The position numbers and the translations under genes are program-made. Of a stretch of 64,000 nucleotides of DNA, positions 53,276 to 62,292 are shown piece by piece. Numbering within the stretch: the stretch's first letter is position 1; each line of letters begins with the position of its first letter. Under the pieces are notes generated by a model. The model saw nothing but the letters and a program-made list of their open reading frames with translations. It was not told the origin of the DNA and did not search any database. The stretch comes from Hirschia sp964342355 (lineage in GTDB: Bacteria; Pseudomonadota; Alphaproteobacteria; Caulobacterales; Hyphomonadaceae), in NCBI GenBank assembly GCA_964342355.1, contig CAYFFG010000003.1, positions 186,001 through 250,000 of the forward strand. The letters are read 5' to 3'.

Positions 53276-54472
53276 TCAACTACTTTTAATCGCCATCAGC
53301 ATGGAACGCACATCATCTGCGGTTTCGATAAACAATTCGTCGCGTTTGGCGTAATTTTTAGCGCGCAATGCAACATAATCTTCCCATGTGACAGTGCTAA
53401 GAAAGGACACGAGACTTTCAACGATTGGCTTTTTCAGAACAATGCCCAGCTCGTGTTCCTTCACATAACGCGCGCTTTCCTGACCGCCAGCGGTGAGCGG
53501 AACAACGCCCAGATAACCACCCTGATAAACTCGGTTCGGCAACAATAATGGCGCATTCCCGCGGCAATCAAAGAAATCAATACACCAGTTGAAATGCGCT
53601 TTGCCGTAAATCTCAACCAGATCATCCGGCGTCTGATATTCTCCGCCAAACTCTACATTAGAGATGTCCTTGAACACCTTCTGGAAGAGATCCGGGTGGA
53701 TCGTCGGCTTTCCACGCATGTAAATGTGAACTTTGCCTTTCAGGCGTTCAGCCGTTTCAGCTAGAATACGCATAGAGTCAGCACAGCGTAGTGTGCCATG
53801 CCAGCAGATGATCCACGGGTCATTCTTTTTACGCTTGCGATTGAGCTGCGCTGGCGCGGGGATGTCGCCCATCTGCTCAGCCAGCAACTTGTTTTCCCAC
53901 ACATAATGGGCGCCCTTAAACTTCTGGCGTGATTCAAAATACCCGGTGATGTATCCTGGAGACGTCACCATCAACAGCGAGGTCTGGCTTAGCAATAACC
54001 GCTCTAAAAAGCGAAACACATACGCCCGCAGATTGTCGCCAAAGAAAAACGCCTGAATATCCGGCACATCATAAACCATTTTGGCCTTAGAGCCGGACAA
54101 CAGCTTAGCCAGCACAGCGATGAACATCATATCGAAATTACGCGCCATGATGAAATCAGCGCGGCGCAAATCGACGCGATGCTTAAGAAGGATTCCAACT
54201 CCTTTTAGCAGAGCTGGAATGCGCTTGAGATAATTGTTGTCGCTTGTCTCACCAAGTTCGACATTATCCCACTCAGGCTGATAGTTGGTATTGTTCTTAC
54301 CGCGACGTCGAAAGAAAAAACCCTTCAGTGACACACCAGCAGCTTCCAGCGCCATTGTGCGTTTACGCGCATCCACATGCGTGCAGTCCGGTCCCACATA
54401 AATGCCTGCAGTCTGCGCCACATTTTCTGTCTCAGGCACTGCGTCGGTGCGGGTATCGGCTTCGGTTGTCAT
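53276..54472 (-). CDS. Glycosyltransferase (GT-B, family 4-like)
   Basis: A 398-residue protein with N-terminal acceptor domain and C-terminal nucleotide-sugar domain: IICWHGTLRCADSMRILAETAE (WHGTLR), HFNWCIDFFDCRGNAPLLLP (the acidic E/D-x7-E region), and QGGYLGVVPLTAGGQESARYV. The DVPDIQAFFFGDNLRAYVFR segment is typical of wbpT/pss-like enzymes. Sugar and acceptor unknown. 51 bases upstream-adjacent to galE on the same strand, so probably an envelope polysaccharide pair. Confidence 0.75.
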   Translation of the reverse strand: MTTEADTRTDAVPETENVAQTAGIYVGPDCTHVDARKRTMALEAAGVSLKGFFFRRRGKNNTNYQPEWDNVELGETSDNNYLKRIPALLKGVGILLKHRVDLRRADFIMARNFDMMFIAVLAKLLSGSKAKMVYDVPDIQAFFFGDNLRAYVFRFLERLLLSQTSLLMVTSPGYITGYFESRQKFKGAHYVWENKLLAEQMGDIPAPAQLNRKRKKNDPWIICWHGTLRCADSMRILAETAERLKGKVHIYMRGKPTIHPDLFQKVFKDISNVEFGGEYQTPDDLVEIYGKAHFNWCIDFFDCRGNAPLLLPNRVYQGGYLGVVPLTAGGQESARYVKEHELGIVLKKPIVESLVSFLSTVTWEDYVALRAKNYAKRDELFIETADDVRSMLMAIKSS

Positions 54473-54763
54473 GAATCCGTCCACTTGAAGGCCTCGTCGG
54501 AAACAAAATCTAGTGTGCTCAGGTTAATGCAATCCCTGCGCCATGGCGTTTCGCGGAACATTCGATTCACACAAGTAGTTTTGCGCTATTCAGCGAGTAA
54601 TTAGTGGGCGATTGCGCAAGATCGCAATAAATTGAACGAACGCACCAGCAAAACCACGCTAATTCAAAAAAATTATTGCCGACACAGCAATTAGACCATT
54701 GATCATTGAGCGCTTATCGGCTCGCATACGCCAAATTTTTAGTTCGCTGGGGAGTAAGCATCC

Positions 54764-56587
54764 GTGGAAAACATCGTCGCGCTTATCGATAACATAAGCG
54801 GTTTCGTTTGGGGGGGAACTTGGGGAGACACCCGCATACTGCCGGTGGGAGTGCTCGCAGTCTTTCTCTTAGGAACCGGGTTGTACATGATGTTCCGCCT
54901 TGGCGGGCGACCAATTCGACGCTTCGTACCTGCAGTGAAGGAAGTCTGGGCGGGGAGAAAATCTCAAGGCGAAGAAGGCGCAATCACACCATGGCAAGCT
55001 CTCTCAACGGCCCTCTCTGGTCAGGTGGGCACAGGTAACCTTGCAGGTGTCGCCACTGCGATTGTCGCTGGTGGGCCCGGCGCCATTTTCTGGATGTGGA
55101 TTACGGCCTTGCTCGGCATGGCGCTCGCGTTTTCAGAATCCTCTCTGGCGATCAAATACCGTGAATGGGATGAATACGGGCGCGTGAATGGCGGCCCGAT
55201 GTATTACATCAAGACAGGTCTTGGGAAAGGCTGGGGCTGGCTCGCCATCCTGTTTTGTATCGGCACGCTGTTCTCCGCTGTCGCCACGGGCTCAATGATC
55301 CAGGCCAATTCAATTACTGAAGCTGCGCAGGAAGCATCTCAAAGCTTAGTCGGATACGCGCTGCCAAACTGGGTTGTTGGCATCGTATTAGGTGGGCTGG
55401 TCTTTGCAGTGATTATCGGCGGCATCAAATCCATCGGAAATGTCGCCGGCAAAATCGTGCCCGTCATGGCCGCGACTTATGTGTTGATCGCTTTCATCGT
55501 CCTGGTTGTGAATTTCGACAAGGTGCCTGGCGCATTTGGTGAAATTTTCGCCCACGCTTTCGGTTTGAAACAGGCTGTCGGTGGTGCTGCTGGGTACGCT
55601 GTCATGCAGGCAGTCCGATATGGTATCGCACGCGGTCTCTTTTCCAATGAAGCAGGTCAGGGTTCAGCGCCCATCGCCCATGCGGCCGCGCAAACCAAGA
55701 ACCCGACTTTCCAGGGCGAAATTGCAATGATCGGTGTGTTCATCGACACGATCGTCATCTGTACGATGACCGCGCTCGTCATTCTGACTGTTCAGGGCGA
55801 CTTTATGAAAAGCCCGTCGCACCATGCAGCCCTCGCCTGTTTGGATAACGAGCAGATGACATTACCAGCTCATCCAGAAGAAGGACAAAGTTACTCAATT
55901 GATGACTTCTTCCCAACCGCTTATGCGCCAAACCGTGATGAGATTATCGCCACTCGCGGCGCCCAAGCCCAAAGCATGCTGATGGCCTGTCGCGCAGCGG
56001 GCGGAGCTGTCACAGACGAAGCGATCACTGCAGCATGGCCGAAAGTCTATGAGACAGTGAACGAAAAAGGATACGCAGCGCTCGTCATCTCAAAGGACAA
56101 TGAAGACGCAACCCCTGATGCGCGCAAGGCGGCGGACAGTCGTCTTAAGGACATCACAGCGCAAACAGATGCAGTGATGACCCCTGTCAAACACGCCTGG
56201 GAGACAGATGCGAACTCAGCTGCGGTCACCACGCGCGCTTATCAAGCCGCTTTGCCCTTGGGTGTGTTTATCGTGCCAATCGCCCTCTTCTTCTTTGCAT
56301 TCACAACCATTATCGGCTGGTCTTATTATGGCGAACAGGCCGTGACCTACCTTATCGGCGAATGGGCGACACACCCTTTCCGCTATGCTTGGGTTATTGT
56401 GGTTTTTGCCGGTTGTATGGTCACCAACACAGACGCGCTCTGGCGATTTGGCGATATTGCCAACGCATCCATGGCGTTTCCAAACCTGATAGCGATCCTG
56501 GCGCTCTCAGGCGTGGTAATCGCAATGCACAAAGCAAATGGCGATCCTGACAAAGCTGAGCCGAAACAGGCCGAAAAATCAGAATAA
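54764..56587 (+). CDS. Alanine/glycine:cation symporter family protein with large inserted loop
   Basis: A 607-residue inner-membrane carrier, GTG start with GGGGAGTAAG upstream. AGCS signatures: TALSGQVGTGNLAGVATAI, WMWITALLGMALAFSESSLA, GIARGLFSNEAGQGSAPIAH, FFAFTTIIGWSYYGEQAVTY. It takes up Ala/Gly with Na+ or H+. Residues about 348-488 form a soluble insert (PSHHAALACLDNEQMTLPAH, DFFPTAYAPNRDEIIATRGA and on to TTRAYQAALP) between two TM helices, where usual members have a short loop. It probably lies in the periplasm or cytoplasm as an extra domain. Followed by an inverted repeat. Confidence 0.9.
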   Translation: MENIVALIDNISGFVWGGTWGDTRILPVGVLAVFLLGTGLYMMFRLGGRPIRRFVPAVKEVWAGRKSQGEEGAITPWQALSTALSGQVGTGNLAGVATAIVAGGPGAIFWMWITALLGMALAFSESSLAIKYREWDEYGRVNGGPMYYIKTGLGKGWGWLAILFCIGTLFSAVATGSMIQANSITEAAQEASQSLVGYALPNWVVGIVLGGLVFAVIIGGIKSIGNVAGKIVPVMAATYVLIAFIVLVVNFDKVPGAFGEIFAHAFGLKQAVGGAAGYAVMQAVRYGIARGLFSNEAGQGSAPIAHAAAQTKNPTFQGEIAMIGVFIDTIVICTMTALVILTVQGDFMKSPSHHAALACLDNEQMTLPAHPEEGQSYSIDDFFPTAYAPNRDEIIATRGAQAQSMLMACRAAGGAVTDEAITAAWPKVYETVNEKGYAALVISKDNEDATPDARKAADSRLKDITAQTDAVMTPVKHAWETDANSAAVTTRAYQAALPLGVFIVPIALFFFAFTTIIGWSYYGEQAVTYLIGEWATHPFRYAWVIVVFAGCMVTNTDALWRFGDIANASMAFPNLIAILALSGVVIAMHKANGDPDKAEPKQAEKSE

Positions 56588-56594
56588 CGACTAC

Positions 56595-56626
56595 AACAAG
56601 CCGCTTCCTGACCGGGGCGGCTTGTT
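56595..56626. terminator. Hairpin between converging genes
   Basis: AACAAGCCGC and GCGGCTTGTT pair perfectly over 10 bases around a 12-base loop; T-runs are short. It lies between the symporter and the converging exported-protein gene and could stop both. Confidence 0.6.
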
Positions 56627-57032
56627 ACTGACCCGTCTCAGATTTTGAGCCCCACTCCAGTTTGCGGCGAACAGAGTATTCTTTTGGGCGTTGGAAATGG
56701 TGCGGTGTGACTGTTGTCTCAGGAACGTTTAGCCTGCGAACCACCTCGCCAACCGGCGATGATGTGACTGGCGCGCCGCCTGATTGCACAAGTACTTTCG
56801 CGCGTTCAAACGCCTCAACATAAGAAGGTTTCGCTTGAGGCGCTTCGAGTTGCTCAGACTCATCCTCATGAACAACTGGCGCTGAATAAACCGGACTTGG
56901 AACAGGCTTTGGCTCAATGTGCGGCCCACCCATGAGGTCCACAGGACCTTTTTGCGCTGAAGCCACACCCGTCATCATCAAAACGCACGCGCACATGCCA
57001 AACACGTATTTTGTCAAAACAAGAAACCTCAC
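56625..57032 (-). CDS. Exported hypothetical protein
   Basis: A 135-residue protein with a signal peptide (MRFLVLTKYVFGMCACVLMM, cleavage near ASA-QK). The mature part is Pro-rich and disordered-looking (PHIEPKPVPSPVYSAPVVHE; EQLEAPQAKPSYVEAFERAK) and basic at the end. No family recognised; likely periplasmic or envelope. Confidence 0.6.
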   Translation of the reverse strand: MRFLVLTKYVFGMCACVLMMTGVASAQKGPVDLMGGPHIEPKPVPSPVYSAPVVHEDESEQLEAPQAKPSYVEAFERAKVLVQSGGAPVTSSPVGEVVRRLNVPETTVTPHHFQRPKEYSVRRKLEWGSKSETGQ

Positions 57033-57212
57033 GTCAGCACAGCAACCTCTAGCTCTCTATCCGTGAAAACTCTTCAAATCCGGTTAGCGAAGGAAGATTT
57101 GCCGCTGTTTAAGTTAAAACGCGTCCACACGGATGAAATTCTCCCCTGTCTTGCAATTGCGGCTGATCTCAGGACCGGCTATGCCTCTTGCGAAAATAAC
57201 AGGAGTTGATGC

Positions 57213-58232
57213 ATGAGCACGCCAAATCTTGAGCCAAGACAGGATTGGACGCGGGACGAAATCAAGGCGATCTACGAAGCGCCTTTGCCAGACTTGATCC
57301 TCATGGCGCAACAGGTGCGCAAGGAAAACTGGCCTGAAGGCCGCATGCAGAAATCCCAGCTTCTTTCCATCAAAACCGGCGGCTGCGCGGAAAACTGTGG
57401 TTACTGTTCACAGTCCGCACATTTCGACACAGGCCTCCCCGCCTCCAAACTGATGGATGTCGACGCTGTCGTTGCTGAAGCTAAAAAAGCGAAAGACAAT
57501 GGCGCTGACCGTTTCTGCATGGGCGCCGCTTGGCGTTCTTTAAAAGACCGCGACCTGCCAAAAGTCTGCTCCATGATCAAAGCCGTCAAAGCAGAAGGCA
57601 TGGAAACGTGTGTGACCCTGGGCATGCTCGAAGATGGCCAGGCCGAAGCGCTCGCTGATGCCGGTCTCGACTATTACAACCACAACCTCGACACCTCGCG
57701 CGAGTATTATGAAAAGGTCGTTACGACCCGTACTTACGAGGACCGGATTGAGACTTTGGGCAAAGCCCGCAACGCTGGTCTGAACCTTTGTGTTGGCGGT
57801 ATTCTTGGCATGGGCGAAGGCCGCCAGGACCGTATCGGCCTGCTGCATGAACTGGCTCAGCTCACCCCTCACCCTGAAAGCGTGCCGATCAACATGCTGG
57901 TCCCAATCAAGGGCACACCATTGGGCGACACGGCGACGCAACCGCTCGATCTGATTGAGTTAGTTCGCGCAATCGCGACTGCGCGTATCGTGTTTCCAAA
58001 GAGCTGGGTCCGTCTCTCCGCGGGCCGTGAAGGTATGACAAAAGAAGGCCAGATGCTATGTATCCTGGCTGGCGCTAACTCGATCTTTGTCGGCGCGCGT
58101 CTCCTCACAACAGACAATCCGGACATGTCAGAAGATGACGCATTGCTTGCAGCTATGGGCGTAGAGCAAGGCACGTTCATGGACAAACCGACGGCCTGTA
58201 TGCAGTCTGTTCCAGCTGAACCCGCCGAGTAA
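57213..58232 (+). CDS. bioB: Biotin synthase
   Basis: A 339-residue radical-SAM enzyme that inserts sulfur into dethiobiotin. The [4Fe-4S] motif is GCAENCGYCSQS (Cys58, Cys62, Cys65), and the [2Fe-2S] ligands follow: MGAAWRSLKD, CVTLGML, YNHNLDTSREYYEKVVTTRT, SAGREGM. The other bio genes are not in this window. Strong terminator after the gene. Confidence 0.97.
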   Translation: MSTPNLEPRQDWTRDEIKAIYEAPLPDLILMAQQVRKENWPEGRMQKSQLLSIKTGGCAENCGYCSQSAHFDTGLPASKLMDVDAVVAEAKKAKDNGADRFCMGAAWRSLKDRDLPKVCSMIKAVKAEGMETCVTLGMLEDGQAEALADAGLDYYNHNLDTSREYYEKVVTTRTYEDRIETLGKARNAGLNLCVGGILGMGEGRQDRIGLLHELAQLTPHPESVPINMLVPIKGTPLGDTATQPLDLIELVRAIATARIVFPKSWVRLSAGREGMTKEGQMLCILAGANSIFVGARLLTTDNPDMSEDDALLAAMGVEQGTFMDKPTACMQSVPAEPAE

Positions 58233-58264
58233 TTTACGCACTGATTTAAAAGATATTTTTCAAG

Positions 58265-58296
58265 AACCCCGCCGTTTAAAATGTGCGGGGTTTTTT
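58265..58296 (+). terminator. Rho-independent terminator of bioB
   Basis: AACCCCGC and GCGGGGTT pair around a 12-base loop, then TTTT. Confidence 0.92.
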
Positions 58297-58422
58297 AGTT
58301 CTAACAAAATTGACACCTGAACGTTCTGGAACCATACGCCAATGGTTTCCGTTTCCTTTCCACAACATCACATGGCTTGCCTCCCCTCTCACAAGCCACA
58401 CTGATTGCGAAAGGAAAGAACA

Positions 58423-59100
58423 ATGAAACATTGGAAAACCACGTCAGTCGCAGTTGCCGCTCTTGCCGCTTTTATCCCGGCGGCATGTTCAGACAATTCT
58501 ACAGAAACAAGCTCCGTCGCCTATGACCCTCAAACCACTCAGGAAGACACTGTTCAGGACGATGCTGACAAAACCACATATTCAGACGCTCGCGACCACA
58601 TTAATGGCCCGATAGAGCACGACACCTCAGCCAACGCAAAAGCGCCGCAACCTGAGGCGGTTGGCACTGTCGTTGAGGTCGCTGAAGCGCAAGGTGAATT
58701 CGGAACGCTGCTGAAGGCGCTTGAAGCTGCGGATATGCAGGCAACGCTTGAAGGACAGGGTCCTTACACAGTATTTGCTCCAACAGACGCCGCCTTTGAA
58801 GCATTACCGGAAGGCACGTTGGATGAATTGCTGAAGCCAGAAAACAAAGCGCGCTTGCGGGACATCCTGTCTTACCACATCATGGCAGGCGAGATTACAT
58901 CTGACACAGTCACCGGACAGGATGTGGAGCGCCCGACATTAGCTGGCAAACCACTCATCATTGACGCAACCGGTCAGACACTCATGGTCGCAGATGCGAA
59001 GCTGGTAAAAACTGACATTGCCACGGAAAATGGTATCATCCACGTCATCGACACTGTGATGATCCCAGAGGCTCAAATGCCGTCTGAAACTGACGCTTGA
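58423..59100 (+). CDS. Fasciclin-domain lipoprotein
   Basis: A 225-residue protein from ATG 58423 (GAAAGGAAAG upstream). Signal peptide with lipobox IPAAC, so lipid-anchored outside the inner membrane. After an acidic, Thr-rich linker (about residues 26-85) comes a FAS1 domain: GEFGTLLKALEAADMQATLE, GPYTVFAPTDAAFEALPEGT, YHIMAGEITSD and NGIIHVIDTVMIP. FAS1 proteins mediate adhesion. Confidence 0.9.
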   Translation: MKHWKTTSVAVAALAAFIPAACSDNSTETSSVAYDPQTTQEDTVQDDADKTTYSDARDHINGPIEHDTSANAKAPQPEAVGTVVEVAEAQGEFGTLLKALEAADMQATLEGQGPYTVFAPTDAAFEALPEGTLDELLKPENKARLRDILSYHIMAGEITSDTVTGQDVERPTLAGKPLIIDATGQTLMVADAKLVKTDIATENGIIHVIDTVMIPEAQMPSETDA

Positions 59101-59124
59101 TCACACAGGCGAATTTAATCCCAA

Positions 59125-59162
59125 AGCACCCCTCTTGATGGGGGGGGGTGCTCCATGTTTTT
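59125..59162 (+). terminator. Rho-independent terminator of the fasciclin gene
   Basis: AGCACCCC and GGGGTGCT pair with a G-rich loop, followed by CCATGTTTTT. It lies upstream of the pterin dehydratase start, which argues that that gene starts at 59187, not earlier. Confidence 0.8.
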
Positions 59163-59186
59163 AAAGCTAAACAAAAGGGTGAGCCC

Positions 59187-59480
59187 GTGAACCAAACGAT
59201 TAGCAAAGACAAAGCTGTCGCGCTTGTCAGCCATTGGTCCGCAACCGGTTCGGATGAGGCGATCGAACGTCAGCTTAAATTCTCAACATTCTCTGACGCT
59301 TTTGCCTTCATGACGCATGTCGCCCTGAAAGCTGAAGCAATGGATCATCATCCGAATTGGTCGAATGTTTACAATCAGGTCAGTATTCAACTGACGACCC
59401 ATGACGCAAACGGGATCACACAAAAAGACATCGATCTGGCGCGTCACATTAATGACGTCGCCGCGCGCTTCCTGAAGTGA
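59187..59480 (+). CDS. phhB: 4a-hydroxytetrahydrobiopterin dehydratase
   Basis: A 97-residue PCD/DCoH protein starting at GTG 59187 (AAAAGGGTGAG upstream). It has the conserved active-site pattern EAMDHHPNWSNVYNQVSIQL followed by TTHDANGIT. It recycles the pterin cofactor of aromatic amino acid hydroxylases; no such hydroxylase lies in the window. Confidence 0.93.
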   Translation: MNQTISKDKAVALVSHWSATGSDEAIERQLKFSTFSDAFAFMTHVALKAEAMDHHPNWSNVYNQVSIQLTTHDANGITQKDIDLARHINDVAARFLK

Positions 59481-59493
59481 CCTGAAAGGGTGA

Positions 59494-59946
59494 CTACTCG
59501 CGTGAGATGATGATGACAGAGGCCAGCATCACTTGCGCGTTGCCAGCGCCGACCTGTTTGTCCATCGCGCGTTGCATCCGCGCCCGCAGCACATCAAGAT
59601 TAGGTACCTGACCGTCACGATATGGGCCGTTCGCATAATTGGTCACAGCCCGTCGCAGCGCGTCATTGATACGTGGTCGAATGGCGTCAATACGCTTGCG
59701 CACCTTAGAGTCCACCACATGTAAGCCGGCGTCAACCTGGATCACGCCAGATACGGTAAACCCGAACGAGACCGACGCCCGAATACCAAACATCGGCACA
59801 TAATCTTCTGAACCGGTTATCTTTTTTGCGAGCGGATCAGCTGTTTCCATGTCCTTGGACACAGATGCGGCGCTTGCGGTTTCCGGGGAAAGCACAAGTG
59901 CGGAGGCTGCCGTTGCGGCAAAGAGAAGGTAACGCAAAGTTTTCAT
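59494..59946 (-). CDS. Exported hypothetical protein
   Basis: A 150-residue protein with a signal peptide (MKTLRYLLFAATAASALVLS, cleavage near ASA-AS). The mature part has VPMFGIRASVSFGFTVSGVI, VVDSKVRKRIDAIRPRINDA and AQVMLASVIIISRE. The beta-then-helix shape recalls FliL-like or other envelope proteins of Caulobacterales, but identity is uncertain. Converges with phhB. Confidence 0.6.
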   Translation of the reverse strand: MKTLRYLLFAATAASALVLSPETASAASVSKDMETADPLAKKITGSEDYVPMFGIRASVSFGFTVSGVIQVDAGLHVVDSKVRKRIDAIRPRINDALRRAVTNYANGPYRDGQVPNLDVLRARMQRAMDKQVGAGNAQVMLASVIIISRE

Positions 59947-60011
59947 AAGCGTCAGCTTACGCGAACACGCTTAATCTTGCGTTACGCCCTACAAGTGAAT
60001 TTGAAACAGGC

Positions 60012-61328
60012 CTAGCGCTGACTGTCAGGACGGCCGACACACTCATATACAAAGCCGCGCTTCTTCATGTCATCCGGACCATAAATATTGCGCAGGTCGA
60101 CAACGATTGGCGCCGTCAGCGTGTCTTTCACACGTGTCAGGTCCAATGCGCGGAACTGGTCCCACTCTGTCAGGATAACCATCGCATCCGCGCCCTCAAT
60201 AGCGTGATACGGACCATCGCAATACATCACATCCTGCAACAGGTGTTGCGCTTCTTTCATGGCTTCCGGGTCGAATGCGCGAACTGTTGCGCCTGCTTCC
60301 TGAAGCGCCGGCACAATGTCCAATGACGGCGCATCACGCATGTCGTCGGTGTTTGGCTTAAACGCCAAGCCAAGCACTGCGATCGTTTTGCCGGACACGT
60401 CTCCGCCCATCGCATTGATAATCTTGCCGGCCATCGCTTTTTTACGAGCCGCGTTGACTTCAATCACCGTGTCGACAATGCGAACCGGGCTCTCATAGTC
60501 ATTAGCTGTTTTCGTCAGCGCCAGCGTGTCTTTTGGAAAGCATGATCCGCCATAACCCGGACCAGCATTCAGGAACTTTTTCCCAATACGGTTATCCAGG
60601 CCAATACCGCGCGCCACACTCTGAACATCTGCGCCGACCTTCTCACACAAGTCTGCGATCTCATTGATGAATGTGATCTTGACTGCAAGGAACGCATTAC
60701 CTGCGTATTTGATCAATTCTGATGTCCGGCGGGACGTAAACAAGATTGGTGTCTCATTGAGGAACAACGGACGATAAAGTTCGCGCATCACTTCCTGAGC
60801 GCGCTCATCATCAGTACCGACTACAACACGGTCTGGAATCTTAAAGTCTTTGATCGCTGCGCCTTCGCGTAGGAATTCCGGGTTTGACACAACAGCAAAC
60901 TCAGCGTCCGGACGTTTTTCACGGATAATACGCTCAACTTCATCGCCCGTACCAACCGGAACAGTCGACTTTGTGACCACGACAGTGAAACCATCCATCA
61001 GGTCAGCAATCTCTTCCGCCACAGCGTAAACAAATGACAGGTCGGCATGGCCGTCACCCCGGCGAGATGGCGTACCAACAGCGATAAAGACAGCGTCGGC
61101 TGTTTTGACCGCATCGGCAGCGTCGACAGAGAAAAACAGACGCTCTTCGCGCACATTCTTGGCGACCAGTTCTTCCAGTCCCGGCTCAAAAATTGGGATT
61201 TCGCCATTCTCTAGGCGCTCAATCTTGGAAGCGTCTTTATCAACACATGTGACCGTGTGACCAAAGTCAGCAAAACAGGCCCCTGACACTAGCCCCACAT
61301 ACCCGGTTCCGATCACTGCAACGCGCAT
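60012..61328 (-). CDS. ugd: UDP-glucose 6-dehydrogenase
   Basis: A 438-residue NAD-dependent enzyme that makes UDP-glucuronate for envelope polysaccharide. NAD motif IGTGYVGLVSGACFADFGH; catalytic cysteine in GPGYGGSCFPKDTLAL; conserved ARGIGLDNRIGKKFLNAGPG and AFKPNTDDMRDAPSLDIV. It complements galE and the GDP-mannose gene about 7-10 kb away. Monocistronic. Confidence 0.97.
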   Translation of the reverse strand: MRVAVIGTGYVGLVSGACFADFGHTVTCVDKDASKIERLENGEIPIFEPGLEELVAKNVREERLFFSVDAADAVKTADAVFIAVGTPSRRGDGHADLSFVYAVAEEIADLMDGFTVVVTKSTVPVGTGDEVERIIREKRPDAEFAVVSNPEFLREGAAIKDFKIPDRVVVGTDDERAQEVMRELYRPLFLNETPILFTSRRTSELIKYAGNAFLAVKITFINEIADLCEKVGADVQSVARGIGLDNRIGKKFLNAGPGYGGSCFPKDTLALTKTANDYESPVRIVDTVIEVNAARKKAMAGKIINAMGGDVSGKTIAVLGLAFKPNTDDMRDAPSLDIVPALQEAGATVRAFDPEAMKEAQHLLQDVMYCDGPYHAIEGADAMVILTEWDQFRALDLTRVKDTLTAPIVVDLRNIYGPDDMKKRGFVYECVGRPDSQR

Positions 61329-61548
61329 ATTTTACTTCCTTGATCACGACAAGATTTCGATCTTTCATCACGAAACCTGCACCTGCACAACCCTCGCCTA
61401 TACGGCGAATTCTGACAGTCTCGCGATATGTAAAATCGGTATTCACATCACGTGCCAGATCAACCGGCCAACAGGTGTGACCAATTAGTTTTTTTACGAT
61501 TAGACCAACAAACACGGCGCGATTGTGACCGCATCAGGATTTGACGCC

Positions 61549-62292
61549 TCAGGTGGCCAGACTATCAATCGCAGCGCGCACATCATCCGCCAATTCTTTG
61601 CGGCAAATCAACAGGTCAGGCAGATAGGTGTCTTCCTGATTATAGCGCATCGGCGTCCCATCAACGCGGGTGACGTGCAGACCTGCGGCTTCAGCTACCG
61701 CCACTGGCGCGCAACTGTCCCACTCATACTGACCGCCTGTGTGCAGATAGATATCCGCTTCGCCACGCACGACAGCCATCGCCTTTGCGCCAGCAGACCC
61801 CATAGGCAGAAGGTCTGCGCCAATCTTTTCAGCAACCGCCACAGCTTCTGCGGCAGGACGCGTGCGGGAAACCAGCATTTTGGGCGGGTTGTTAAGCGAT
61901 TTCAGCTCCGGCGGACAATCAGATCGCAAAACAATGTCCATTCCCGGTAACGCCACTGCGCCAACAGTTGCGACACCATCAACCGCCAAGCCGACATGCA
62001 CCGCCCAGTCGGCCCGCTCCTCGCCATATTCGCGCGTACCATCAACAGGGTCGATAATCCACACGCGCGACATATTCAGACGTGATTTATCATCAGCGCT
62101 CTCTTCAGACAGCACACCGTCATCGGGCCGCTGAGCTGCGATTGCCTGCATCAGGAACGCATTCGCGGTCACATCCCCTGCTTTGCCCAAAGGTTTGCCC
62201 GTGATGAGCGATGAGACGCGCACTTCCTTGAGGATCTTGCCCGCCGCCACCGCCATCTGAGCGGCAAGTTCCGCATCGCTCAACTGGGTCAT
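61549..62292 (-). CDS. cysQ: 3'(2'),5'-bisphosphate nucleotidase CysQ
   Basis: A 247-residue inositol-monophosphatase-fold enzyme that removes the 3'-phosphate of PAP made by sulfotransferases and PAPS reductase. Metal motifs: DGVLSEESADD, IIDPVDGTREYGE (the D-P-x-D-G-T site) and YEWDSCAPVAVAEAAG. Its ATG overlaps the end of cysNC by 4 bases, so they are one operon for sulfate activation. Confidence 0.93.
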   Translation of the reverse strand: MTQLSDAELAAQMAVAAGKILKEVRVSSLITGKPLGKAGDVTANAFLMQAIAAQRPDDGVLSEESADDKSRLNMSRVWIIDPVDGTREYGEERADWAVHVGLAVDGVATVGAVALPGMDIVLRSDCPPELKSLNNPPKMLVSRTRPAAEAVAVAEKIGADLLPMGSAGAKAMAVVRGEADIYLHTGGQYEWDSCAPVAVAEAAGLHVTRVDGTPMRYNQEDTYLPDLLICRKELADDVRAAIDSLAT

